From: an uncultured Sphingorhabdus sp.
GTDB taxonomy: Bacteria; Pseudomonadota; Alphaproteobacteria; Sphingomonadales; Sphingomonadaceae
Reading direction: 5' to 3'
Assembly (NCBI GenBank): GCA_937873665.1
Contig: CALMYW010000394.1
Coordinates: 496,001 to 560,000, forward strand
DNA length: 64,000 nt
The notes beneath the pieces are model-generated. The model saw nothing but the letters and a program-made list of their open reading frames with translations. It did no database searches and was not told where the DNA came from. This document shows, one piece after another, positions 16,789 through 24,681 of the stretch (within the stretch, counting starts at the first letter, position 1; every line of letters starts with the position of its first letter). Made by a program: the position numbers and the translations under genes.

Positions 16789-18210
16789 CTACTTACGCAG
16801 TTCGCGTTCGAGAGTCTTGTGTGTAGATTTGCCATAAGGCGGTTTGAAGCCTGCCATGCCGGCGACATCTATCGAAGGCTGGCGATAGACTGCGCGCATA
16901 TGGCTGAAGGTCTTGAAGCCATCCTGCCCATGATAGTTGCCCATGCCCGACGGCCCGACGCCCCCGAACGGCAGATCTTCCATCGCATTGTGGAAGATCA
17001 CATCATTGACCGTAGCGCCGCCCGAAATGGTACGGGTCAGAACGCGCTGCTCCTCCGCCTTGTCGGCTCCGAAATAATAAAGGCCGAGCGGGCGATCATG
17101 CGCGTTCACATAATCAATCGCCTCATCCATCGACGAATAGGTCATCACGGGCAGGATCGGGCCAAAGATTTCTTCCTGCATCACCTTCATATCGTCATTG
17201 ACGTTGCGAACGATGGTGAGCGGCATTTTATTGCCGTTCGACGAACCAAAATCCTCGTTCGCAGGATTGACCTCGATCAGTTCGGCACCCTTTTCCTTCG
17301 CGTCTGCGAGATAGCCCTGCAGCCGATCATAATTGCGGCCATTCACAACCGACGTATAATCGTCATTGTTGAGCAGCGAGGGATAGAGCGTCGACACGCC
17401 ATTCACGACGCCGTCGATCATTTCCTGCTCCTGCTCCTTGGCAACAAGCAGATAGTCGGGCGCAAGGCAGATCTGCCCTGCGTTCATCATCTTGCCCAAG
17501 GCGATCCGCTCACCTGCCTTTTTCTTGTCCGCGCTACGTCCGATGATCGTCGGCGATTTGCCGCCCAATTCGAGCGTGACGGGTACAAGATTATCGGCTG
17601 CAGCGCGCATGATATGCTTGCCGACGCTGGTTGCGCCTGTGAAGATCAGGTGATCGAACGCAAGTTTTGAAAAGGCCGTGCCGATTTCGACTCCGCCGGT
17701 AAACACCGCCATTTCCTCTTCGGCAAAATATTTGGGTACGGCTTCAGCAAAAACTTCAGCGACTCGTTCCGTATACTCGCTCGGCTTCACCATGGCGCGG
17801 TTACCCGCCGCCAATATGCCCGCCATCGGCACCATCACCATACCGATTGGAAAATTCCAGGGCGCAATAACGCCAACCACGCCCTTGGGCTGGTACACGA
17901 CATCGGCCTTGGCGCCGATCAACCCGAGCGGAAAGGTTGGCTTGCGCTTTTCATTGCGGGCCCAGCTTTCGAAATGCTTTTTCGCATGTTTGAGCGCGCT
18001 GACCGACGGCATGATGTCGGTCATCAGCGTCTGTTCGGTGCTGCGATGGCCGAAATCAGCCGACACCGCTTTGGCGAATTCATCCTTGTAATCGACCAGC
18101 AAGGCAATAGCGCGGTCCATGCGATCTCGGCGCACGGACATCGGTTCGGGCATTGCTGCAGTAAAGGCGGCTTTTTGCTTTTCTAATATGGTCTGCATAT
18201 CGGCGGTCAT
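16789..18210 (-). CDS. Aldehyde dehydrogenase, coniferyl-aldehyde dehydrogenase type
   Basis: NAD(P)-dependent oxidation of an aldehyde to its acid. The 473-residue protein belongs to the short CalB/ALDH3-like branch: VVGVIAPWNFPIGM (cofactor site, about 111-125), ELGGKSP (general base Glu214) and NAGQICLAPDY (nucleophile Cys248). The ATG at 18210 has GGAGAG upstream; the frame extends further only by chance. It is divergent from the thiolase gene across a 130-bp region holding a TTAATC-N4-GATTAA dyad 15 bp upstream of this start, the same site found before the PQQ alcohol dehydrogenase. That arrangement fits alcohol-to-acid oxidation. The preferred aldehyde is not known. Confidence 0.9.
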   Translation of the reverse strand: MTADMQTILEKQKAAFTAAMPEPMSVRRDRMDRAIALLVDYKDEFAKAVSADFGHRSTEQTLMTDIMPSVSALKHAKKHFESWARNEKRKPTFPLGLIGAKADVVYQPKGVVGVIAPWNFPIGMVMVPMAGILAAGNRAMVKPSEYTERVAEVFAEAVPKYFAEEEMAVFTGGVEIGTAFSKLAFDHLIFTGATSVGKHIMRAAADNLVPVTLELGGKSPTIIGRSADKKKAGERIALGKMMNAGQICLAPDYLLVAKEQEQEMIDGVVNGVSTLYPSLLNNDDYTSVVNGRNYDRLQGYLADAKEKGAELIEVNPANEDFGSSNGNKMPLTIVRNVNDDMKVMQEEIFGPILPVMTYSSMDEAIDYVNAHDRPLGLYYFGADKAEEQRVLTRTISGGATVNDVIFHNAMEDLPFGGVGPSGMGNYHGQDGFKTFSHMRAVYRQPSIDVAGMAGFKPPYGKSTHKTLERELRK

Positions 18211-18224
18211 GGCACTCTCCTGAT

Positions 18225-18240
18225 TTAATCGCTGGATTAA
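18225..18240. promoter_or_regulatory. TTAATC-N4-GATTAA dyad between ALDH and thiolase genes, candidate operator
   Basis: TTAATC-GCTG-GATTAA, perfect 6-bp arms. It lies 15 bp upstream of the ALDH ATG (minus) and 100 bp upstream of the thiolase ATG (plus). The same dyad recurs at 20378-20397, 27556-27573 (one mismatch) and 54475-54490 (one mismatch). Confidence 0.6.
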
Positions 18241-18340
18241 CATTTCTGGATACGAATGCAACGCGCCAGCGCATTGTGTTGCAGCTTGCACCGGATTAAG
18301 GGCGAATCCGTAACGTCTCCCAAGCACAAGGAAGCTATCC

Positions 18341-19528
18341 ATGAGCAGCACCGATCCCGTCGTCATCCTTTCCTATGCCCGCACCCCGATGGGCGGCATG
18401 CAGGGCGTGTTTTCCGACGTCGCCGCAACCGATCTGGGTGCCACTGCGGTCAAGGCTGCTGTCGAGCGTGCTGGGGTATCGGGCGAAGACATCGAGCGCA
18501 TCTATATGGGTTGCGTTCTGCCTGCTGGCCTCGGCCAGGCCCCTGCCCGTCAGGCGGCGATCAAGGCTGGCCTGCCCAAATCGGTGCAGGCAACCACCGT
18601 CAACAAGGTCTGCGGCAGTGGCATGCAGACTGTAATAATGGGTGCAGAAGCTATCGCCGCGGGTTCGGTCGATTATGTCATCGCAGGCGGCATGGAGAGC
18701 ATGACCAACGCTCCTTACATTCTGAAAAAGCACCGCAGCGGCGCGCGTATCGGCCATGACACCGCCTATGACCATATGTTCCTCGATGGCCTCGAAGACG
18801 CCTATGAACCCGGCCGGGCCATGGGCACGTTCGCGCAGGAAACGGCGAACGAATATCAGCTGACCCGCGAGGATCAGGACAATTATTCGATTGAATCGCT
18901 GCGCCGCGCGCAGGATGCGATTTCATCGGGCGCTTTCGCTTCGGAAATCGTGCCGGTGAAGATCGTCAGCCGCGCTGGCGAAACCGTTGTCGATACCGAC
19001 GAGCAACCCGGCAAGGGCCGCCCGGACAAAATCCCGACGCTGAAGCCTGCCTTTGCCAAGGATGGCACAATCACTGCCGCGACTTCTTCGTCGATCTCGG
19101 ATGGTGCCGCCGCGCTTGTCCTGTCGCGTGCGTCGACGGCCGCTGCGAAAGGCCAGACGCCAGTCGCGCGCATCGTGGCGAGCGCTGCTCATGCGCAAGA
19201 ACCGTCGGCATTCACAACGGCCCCGGTCGGTGCCATCAACAAATGCCTCGCCAAGGCGGGCTGGAGCGTCGCCGATGTCGACCTGTTTGAAATCAACGAA
19301 GCTTTTGCCTGTGTAGCCATGTTCGCGATGCGCGACCTTGGCATTCCGCATGAAAAGATCAACGTCCATGGCGGTGCGACGGCTCTCGGCCACCCTATTG
19401 GCGCGTCGGGCGCGCGCATCATCACCACGCTGATCGGCGCGCTGAAGCATAAGGGGCTGAAGCGCGGTGTCGCTTCGCTCTGCATCGGCGGCGGTGAAGG
19501 TACGGCGGTCGCGATTGAGCTGGTATGA
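18341..19528 (+). CDS. Acetyl-CoA C-acetyltransferase (thiolase)
   Basis: Thiolytic cleavage of 3-ketoacyl-CoA or condensation of two acetyl-CoA. The 395-residue protein has the acyl-binding Cys91 in VNKVCGSGMQ, the GGATALGHPIGASGAR histidine motif near 351, and the second catalytic cysteine in LCIGGGEGTAVAIE near the C-terminus. AAGGAAG precedes the ATG. It resembles biosynthetic/degradative acetoacetyl-CoA thiolases (PhaA/AtoB group); chain-length preference cannot be told. It is divergent from the ALDH across the shared dyad and followed by a 90-bp palindromic repeat. Confidence 0.93.
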   Translation: MSSTDPVVILSYARTPMGGMQGVFSDVAATDLGATAVKAAVERAGVSGEDIERIYMGCVLPAGLGQAPARQAAIKAGLPKSVQATTVNKVCGSGMQTVIMGAEAIAAGSVDYVIAGGMESMTNAPYILKKHRSGARIGHDTAYDHMFLDGLEDAYEPGRAMGTFAQETANEYQLTREDQDNYSIESLRRAQDAISSGAFASEIVPVKIVSRAGETVVDTDEQPGKGRPDKIPTLKPAFAKDGTITAATSSSISDGAAALVLSRASTAAAKGQTPVARIVASAAHAQEPSAFTTAPVGAINKCLAKAGWSVADVDLFEINEAFACVAMFAMRDLGIPHEKINVHGGATALGHPIGASGARIITTLIGALKHKGLKRGVASLCIGGGEGTAVAIELV

Positions 19529-19552
19529 GCCTACGCCCTTCATGCCCCAAAC

Positions 19553-19642
19553 TTCGTCACCCCCGCGAAGGCGGGGGTCCATCACCGGAGGCTGCAATTT
19601 AACCGACAGGTGATGGATTCCCGCCTTCGCGGGAATGACGAA
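19553..19642. repeat. 90-bp near-perfect inverted repeat, family B
   Basis: The arms TTCGTCA(C)CCCCGCGAAGGCGGGGGTCCATCACC and the matching GGTGATGGATTCCCGCCTTCGCGGGAATGACGAA flank a 22-nt centre; each arm contains the small GCGAAGGC hairpin. This is the widespread proteobacterial TTCGTCATTCCCGCGAAGGCGGGAA type of intergenic repeat. It lies between thiolase and the DJ-1 gene and contains no ORF; it may act as a transcript-end structure. Confidence 0.85.
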
Positions 19643-19668
19643 AGTGAAAAAGGACTAGAGGCTTCGAA

Positions 19669-20346
19669 ATGAACATAGTTTTCGTTCTCTTCGACAATGT
19701 AACCCAACTCGACTTTTCGGGTCCGGTTCAGTTCTTGTCACGGCTTCCGGGCGCGAAGACATATGTCGTATCGAAAGACGGCCAGGCCGTTACCACCGAC
19801 TGCGGCTTTTCGATTCTGCCAACCACCAGTTTTGCCGATTGCCCGCAGGCTGAAATTTTCTGCATTCCAGGCGGGCATGGGGTGCGCGAGGCGATTGGCG
19901 ATGCTGCCATTGTCGAATTCGTGCGCGAGCAGGCGAAGGCTGCAACTTGGGTCACGAGCGTCTGCACTGGTGCCTTTGTCCTCGGAGCGGCGGGATTGTT
20001 GCAGGGTAAACGCGCAACGACCCATTGGGCGTACACGCAATTACTTCCCCTGTTCGGCGCGACACATGAAAAAGCCCGCGTCGTTCGCGATGGGAATTTG
20101 GTCACCGCAGGGGGCGTTACTTCAGGGATCGATTTCGCGCTGGAACTGATGGCGTTGGCCCAGGGCGAGGATGTCGCCCGAACCATCCAGCTTGCCCTTG
20201 AATATGCCCCTGCCCCGCCATTTGAAGGCGGCCACCCTAGCCGGACTGCGCAACCTCTGGTCGATAACCTCAAGTCGCGCGTCTATGACAAAGCGGCGGC
20301 TGATATGGATGCTGCAATCTGCGCGGTTCTTGCTGCCACAACTTAA
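19669..20346 (+). CDS. DJ-1/PfpI superfamily protein, isonitrile hydratase-like
   Basis: A 225-residue class I glutamine-amidotransferase-fold protein. The nucleophile elbow is TSVCTGAFVLGAAGLL (Cys99), and Asp15 in LFDNVTQLDFSGPVQ matches the acidic residue used by Pseudomonas isonitrile hydratase (InhA). GGHGVREAI and THWAYTQLLPLFGA are also typical. There is no AraC domain, so it is not a GlxA-type regulator. The physiological substrate in this organism is unknown; the sequence fits InhA-like hydratases or related glyoxalase/deglycase proteins. Confidence 0.83.
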   Translation: MNIVFVLFDNVTQLDFSGPVQFLSRLPGAKTYVVSKDGQAVTTDCGFSILPTTSFADCPQAEIFCIPGGHGVREAIGDAAIVEFVREQAKAATWVTSVCTGAFVLGAAGLLQGKRATTHWAYTQLLPLFGATHEKARVVRDGNLVTAGGVTSGIDFALELMALAQGEDVARTIQLALEYAPAPPFEGGHPSRTAQPLVDNLKSRVYDKAAADMDAAICAVLAATT

Positions 20347-20377
20347 AGCTGGACCGACTCTGCAACGCACGCTAGCG

Positions 20378-20397
20378 ATTTAATCGAGGGATTAAAT
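20378..20397. promoter_or_regulatory. Extended dyad upstream of PQQ alcohol dehydrogenase, candidate operator
   Basis: ATTTAATC-GAGG-GATTAAAT: perfect 8-bp arms, the best copy of the dyad in the window. It ends 15 bp upstream of the ATG at 20413, immediately before the GGAGAGAG ribosome-binding site, so a bound protein would block transcription or initiation. Confidence 0.65.
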
Positions 20398-20412
20398 TCG
20401 GGAGAGAGAGCG

Positions 20413-22602
20413 ATGCGTTTTCGGCGTAGTGCGGTATTGGCTTTGGCTGGTGTAGCTGCTTTGGCGGTGTCCGGCTGCAAATTGGCGGATAATAATCCGG
20501 GGGCACAAGACCCCGAATTTGCCAAGATTGACGGCGAATTTCTGAAGACGGGCGGCAATGGCGATGACTGGGCCTTCCCTGCCCAAAGCTATGGCGAGCA
20601 ACGCCATAGCCCACTTACCCAGATCAACGACAAGAATGTGTCCGAACTCGGCATCGCCTGGTTTGCGGATATGCCCGATGCGCGCGGCCATGAATCGACC
20701 CCGGTCGAAGTTGACGGCACGCTTTATGTCACCGGCCCGTGGTCCAAGGTTTTCGCTTATGAAGCCAAGACCGGCAAGCCGTTGTGGCAGTTCGACCCCG
20801 GCGTCGATAAGGCACGCGGCGTGAAGGCATGCTGCGACGTCGTCAACCGCGGCGTCGCCTTCTGGAAAGGCAAGCTTTTCGTCGGCACCATCGACGGTCG
20901 CCTGATTGCCCTTGATGCGAAGACCGGTGGCGAGATCTGGTCTGTGCAGACGCTCGATCCGAAATCAAACGGTACAATCACCGGCTTCCCGCGCGTCGTG
21001 AAGGATAAGGTCATAATCGGCAATGGCGGCTCCGAATTCGGCGCACGCGGCTTTGTCACCGCGTATAATGTTGATACCGGCAAGCAGGCTTGGCGCTTTT
21101 ACACCGTTCCCAATCCCAAGGGCGAGCCGGACAACGCGGCGAGCGACAAGGTGATGAAGGAACTGGCCTACGACACCTGGAGCAAGACGCCGAAGAAAGA
21201 CGACTGGCGCGATTCAGGCGGTGGCGGAACCGTCTGGGATGCCATTGTTTATGACCATGAGCTCGACCAGCTTTACCTCGGCGTCGGCAATGGCAATCCG
21301 TGGAATCACGGCATCCGTTCGAACAGCGAAGGTGACAACCTGTTCCTCTCGTCCATCGTCGCACTCGACCCGGATACCGGCGAGTATAAATGGCACTATC
21401 AGGAAACCCCGGCCGAAAGCTGGGATTACACGGCTACCCAGCCGATCATCCTCGCCAACGAAAAGCGCGACGGCAAGGATGTGAAGGTGCTGTACCACGC
21501 ACCGAAGAACGGCTTCTTCTTCACGCTTGATCGGACCAACGGCAAATTGCTTTCGGCCAATCCGTTCATCAGCGGCATCACCTGGGCGACAGGTTACGAC
21601 CTTGCCTCCGGCCGTCCCATCGAAAACCCCGAAGCGCGTTATGAAAAGACCGGCAAGCTTTACATGGCGAACCCGTCTGCGCTTGGAGCGCATAACTGGC
21701 ATCCGATGAGCTACAATCCTGCGACCGGTCTGGTCTACATCCCGGCGCAGCAGCTGGGCGGGGCCTATATGCCGCCTGTCGCGCCAAACGAGCAAGGTCG
21801 CAGCGCGATGGGCTTCAACACCGGCGGGGCGATTGCCACGGCGGATGTCCCCGACGATTTCAATATGGTAAAGGCAATCCAGTCGGTCACCACCGGCCAG
21901 CTTGTCGCATTCAACCCGAAGACGGGCAAAGCACAATGGACCGTCAACTATCCCACGCCGTGGAATGGTGGCACGATGACGACGGCAGGTAATCTTGTTT
22001 TCCAGGGCAATGCCATGGGCAAGTTCCAGGCCTTTGCCGCCGATACCGGCAAACTGCTCTACAGCCTTGATGTGCAGTCCGGCGTGCTGACCGGTGCTTC
22101 CACCTATCTGGTCGATGGCGAGCAATATGTCGCTTTCATGACCAGCAAGGGCGGCGCCTTCCCGCTGGTGTCCGGCTATGTCGCTGGCGCAAGCCAGGAA
22201 GTGCCCAATATCCCGCGTCTGATCGTGCTCAAAATCGGGGCGAAGGGCACACTGCCTCCGCTTCCGCCCGCAGAGGAGTGGGTCTGGAACCCGCCTGCCC
22301 TGTTCGGCAGCCCCGAAATCATCGCAGCAGGTCAATCGAGCTATCAGCGCTATTGCCTTGTCTGCCACGGACCGGGCGCTGTGGGGACCGGTGTACTGCC
22401 GGACCTGCGCAAATCGGGAACCATTGCCGATGCTGCAACGTTCAAGTCGGTAGTGTATGACGGCATTCTCGCCAAGAACGGCATGGCCAGTTTCAAAACG
22501 GTGCTGAAGCCGGAGGAAGTTGAAGCCATCCGCGCCTATCTCACCAGTCGTGCGCATTTCGCCAAGGCCAATGACGCAAAGTTCAAGGTGAGCGCCAGGT
22601 GA
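20413..22602 (+). CDS. PQQ-dependent quinohaemoprotein alcohol dehydrogenase (lipoprotein)
   Basis: Periplasmic oxidation of alcohols to aldehydes, passing electrons to cytochromes. The 729-residue protein starts with a lipoprotein signal (ALAGVAALAVSGC, lipobox VSGC at about 18-21), then an eight-bladed PQQ propeller with the vicinal disulfide in KACCDVVNRGVAF and WDYTATQP, and a C-terminal cytochrome c domain with CLVCHGPGAVGTG (CxxCH) and Met ligand candidates. This is the type II layout, but most such enzymes are soluble; the lipobox suggests membrane anchoring. It is preceded by the ATTTAATC dyad, fitting joint control with the ALDH/thiolase genes. Confidence 0.92.
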   Translation: MRFRRSAVLALAGVAALAVSGCKLADNNPGAQDPEFAKIDGEFLKTGGNGDDWAFPAQSYGEQRHSPLTQINDKNVSELGIAWFADMPDARGHESTPVEVDGTLYVTGPWSKVFAYEAKTGKPLWQFDPGVDKARGVKACCDVVNRGVAFWKGKLFVGTIDGRLIALDAKTGGEIWSVQTLDPKSNGTITGFPRVVKDKVIIGNGGSEFGARGFVTAYNVDTGKQAWRFYTVPNPKGEPDNAASDKVMKELAYDTWSKTPKKDDWRDSGGGGTVWDAIVYDHELDQLYLGVGNGNPWNHGIRSNSEGDNLFLSSIVALDPDTGEYKWHYQETPAESWDYTATQPIILANEKRDGKDVKVLYHAPKNGFFFTLDRTNGKLLSANPFISGITWATGYDLASGRPIENPEARYEKTGKLYMANPSALGAHNWHPMSYNPATGLVYIPAQQLGGAYMPPVAPNEQGRSAMGFNTGGAIATADVPDDFNMVKAIQSVTTGQLVAFNPKTGKAQWTVNYPTPWNGGTMTTAGNLVFQGNAMGKFQAFAADTGKLLYSLDVQSGVLTGASTYLVDGEQYVAFMTSKGGAFPLVSGYVAGASQEVPNIPRLIVLKIGAKGTLPPLPPAEEWVWNPPALFGSPEIIAAGQSSYQRYCLVCHGPGAVGTGVLPDLRKSGTIADAATFKSVVYDGILAKNGMASFKTVLKPEEVEAIRAYLTSRAHFAKANDAKFKVSAR

Positions 22603-22621
22603 TGCCCATGAATCTGGCATT

Positions 22622-22638
22622 TGCCTAAAAAATAGGCA
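22622..22638. promoter_or_regulatory. NtrC-type enhancer site (TGC-N11-GCA)
   Basis: TGCCTA-AAAAA-TAGGCA is a perfect dyad that also fits the NtrC pattern TGC-N11-GCA. It lies 75-91 bp upstream of the sigma-54 -24 element of glnB, the usual spacing for an enhancer-binding protein. Confidence 0.6.
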
Positions 22639-22654
22639 CCAAAATTCAAGCAAA

Positions 22655-22686
22655 CCCCGCGCGTTATCGTGCGGGGCTTAGCTTTT
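22655..22686 (+). terminator. Hairpin downstream of the PQQ dehydrogenase, weak terminator
   Basis: CCCCGCGCG-TTAT-CGTGCGGGG forms a 9-bp stem with one G-U pair, 53 bp after the stop codon, followed by CTTAGCTTTT. The T-run is interrupted, so efficiency is uncertain. Confidence 0.45.
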
Positions 22687-22710
22687 GCGTGTCTGCGGCG
22701 CTGCGGCAAA

Positions 22711-22727
22711 CTGGCACGATACTTGAT
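22711..22727 (+). promoter_or_regulatory. Sigma-54 promoter of glnB-glnA
   Basis: CTGGCACGATACTTGAT matches the consensus YTGGCACGRNNNTTGCW except for A in place of C in the -12 element. It lies about 63 bp upstream of the glnB ATG. Together with the TGC-N11-GCA site upstream, this supports nitrogen-dependent NtrC/RpoN control. Confidence 0.75.
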
Positions 22728-22742
22728 AAGCAAATGGCATGA

Positions 22743-23129
<387 letters not shown>

Positions 23130-23199
23130 ATCCAAGAAACCCGCCCAAAAAACCAAATCGGGCAAATCCAAACACTCCAAGTCAAAGAAGGAAAGCATC

Positions 23200-24609
23200 A
23201 TGGCCAGTGCCAAGGACATACTGAAACAAATCAAGGAAAATGATGTCGAGTGGGTCGACTTGCGCTTCACCGACCCGAAGGGCAAGTGGCAGCACCTCAC
23301 CATGTGCGCTGGCGTGCTTGGCGAAGACGAACTGGAAGACGGCCTGATGTTTGACGGATCGTCGATCGAAGGCTGGAAGGCGATCAACGAATCCGACATG
23401 ATCCTGCGCCCGGACCTGGACTCGGTCTATATGGATCCGTTCAGCGCAACGCCGATGATGATCATCAACTGCGACATCGTCGAACCCTCGACCGGCGAAC
23501 TTTACGCCCGCGACCCGCGCTCGACCGCCAAGCGTGCCGAAGCCTATGTCAAGGCAACCGGAATAGCCGACACGGTCTATGTCGGCCCCGAAGCCGAATT
23601 CTTCATGTTTGACGATGTGACCTTTTACGACGGTTATGACGGTTCGGGCTTCCGCATCGATGATATCGAGCTACCGACCAACACCGGCCGTTCCTACGAA
23701 ACAGGGAACCTCGCTCACCGTCCGCGCGCCAAGGGTGGCTACTTCCCGGTTGCGCCCGTCGACAGTGCTGTCGACATCCGCGGCGAAATGGTTTCGACCA
23801 TGCTCGAAATGGGCCTGCCCTGCGACAAGCATCACCACGAAGTCGCGGCAGCCCAGCACGAACTCGGCCTGACTTTCGGCACTCTGGTACAGACAGCTGA
23901 CCGTATGCAGGTCTACAAATATGTCGTGCACCAGGTCGCCCATGCCTATGGCAAGACCGCAACCTTCATGCCGAAGCCAATCAAGTCGGACAATGGCTCG
24001 GGCATGCACACCCATATTTCGCTCTGGGCCAAGGGCAAGCCGCTCTTCGCTGGCAATGGTTATGCCGGTCTGTCGGACATGTGCCTTTACTTCATCGGCG
24101 GCGTCATCAAGCACGCCAAGGCGCTGAACGCGTTCACCAACCCGACCACCAACAGCTATAAGCGCCTGGTACCGGGCTTCGAAGCCCCCGTTCTGCTCGC
24201 TTATTCGAGCCGCAACCGTTCGGCTTCGTGCCGCATTCCGTACGGCACCGGCGACAAGGCCAAGCGCGTTGAATTCCGCTTCCCTGATGCGCTCGCCAAC
24301 CCCTATCTCTGCTATTCAGCGCTGCTGATGGCGGGTCTGGACGGTATCCGGAACAAGATCCACCCAGGCGATGCGATGGACAAGAACCTGTATGACCTGC
24401 CCCCGGCAGAACTCGCCCAGGTCCCGACCGTTTGCGGATCGCTCCGCGAAGCGCTCGACAGCCTAGCTGCCGATCATGACTTCCTGCTCGAAGGCGATGT
24501 CTTCACCAAGGATCAGATCGAAGCCTATATCGATCTCAAATGGGATGAAGTCAGCCGCTGGGAAACCACGCCTTCGCCGGTCGAGTTCGACATGTATTAC
24601 AGCGGCTAA
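23200..24609 (+). CDS. glnA: Glutamine synthetase, type I
   Basis: ATP-dependent formation of glutamine from glutamate and ammonia; dodecameric cytoplasmic enzyme. The 469 residues match GSI-beta: [14 protein letters not shown] near the N-terminus, [11 protein letters not shown] (metal/glutamate site), [18 protein letters not shown], and NRSASCRIP (Arg loop). DKNLYDLPP places the adenylylation tyrosine at residue 398. The start at 23200 has AAGGAAAG before it. An alternative ATG at 23119, in frame and overlapping glnB, would add a 27-residue lysine-rich tail; it lacks a clear Shine-Dalgarno. A strong terminator follows at 24634. Confidence 0.97.
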   Translation: MASAKDILKQIKENDVEWVDLRFTDPKGKWQHLTMCAGVLGEDELEDGLMFDGSSIEGWKAINESDMILRPDLDSVYMDPFSATPMMIINCDIVEPSTGELYARDPRSTAKRAEAYVKATGIADTVYVGPEAEFFMFDDVTFYDGYDGSGFRIDDIELPTNTGRSYETGNLAHRPRAKGGYFPVAPVDSAVDIRGEMVSTMLEMGLPCDKHHHEVAAAQHELGLTFGTLVQTADRMQVYKYVVHQVAHAYGKTATFMPKPIKSDNGSGMHTHISLWAKGKPLFAGNGYAGLSDMCLYFIGGVIKHAKALNAFTNPTTNSYKRLVPGFEAPVLLAYSSRNRSASCRIPYGTGDKAKRVEFRFPDALANPYLCYSALLMAGLDGIRNKIHPGDAMDKNLYDLPPAELAQVPTVCGSLREALDSLAADHDFLLEGDVFTKDQIEAYIDLKWDEVSRWETTPSPVEFDMYYSG

Positions 24610-24633
24610 GCTGGGGAGCAGCCGCAATCGAAA

Positions 24634-24664
24634 GGGCGTCCGGAGCAATCCGGGCGCCCTTTTT
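24634..24664 (+). terminator. Intrinsic terminator of glnBA
   Basis: GGGCGTCCGGA-GCAA-TCCGGGCGCCC-TTTTT: an 11-bp stem with one G-U pair, GNRA-type tetraloop and a T-run, 25 bp after the glnA stop. It faces the convergent sensor kinase gene. Confidence 0.92.
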
Positions 24665-24681
24665 GATTTTCCATTTGTCGA

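Noticed and set aside
18225..18240. CtrA binding site (TTAA-N7-TTAA)
   Set aside because: Spacing is N8 and the site is a true dyad with conserved TCG next to the left arm, so a dimeric repressor site fits better.
21214..22653. A 479-codon minus-strand open frame
   Set aside because: Antisense to the PQQ alcohol dehydrogenase; Cys/His/Arg-rich shadow composition.
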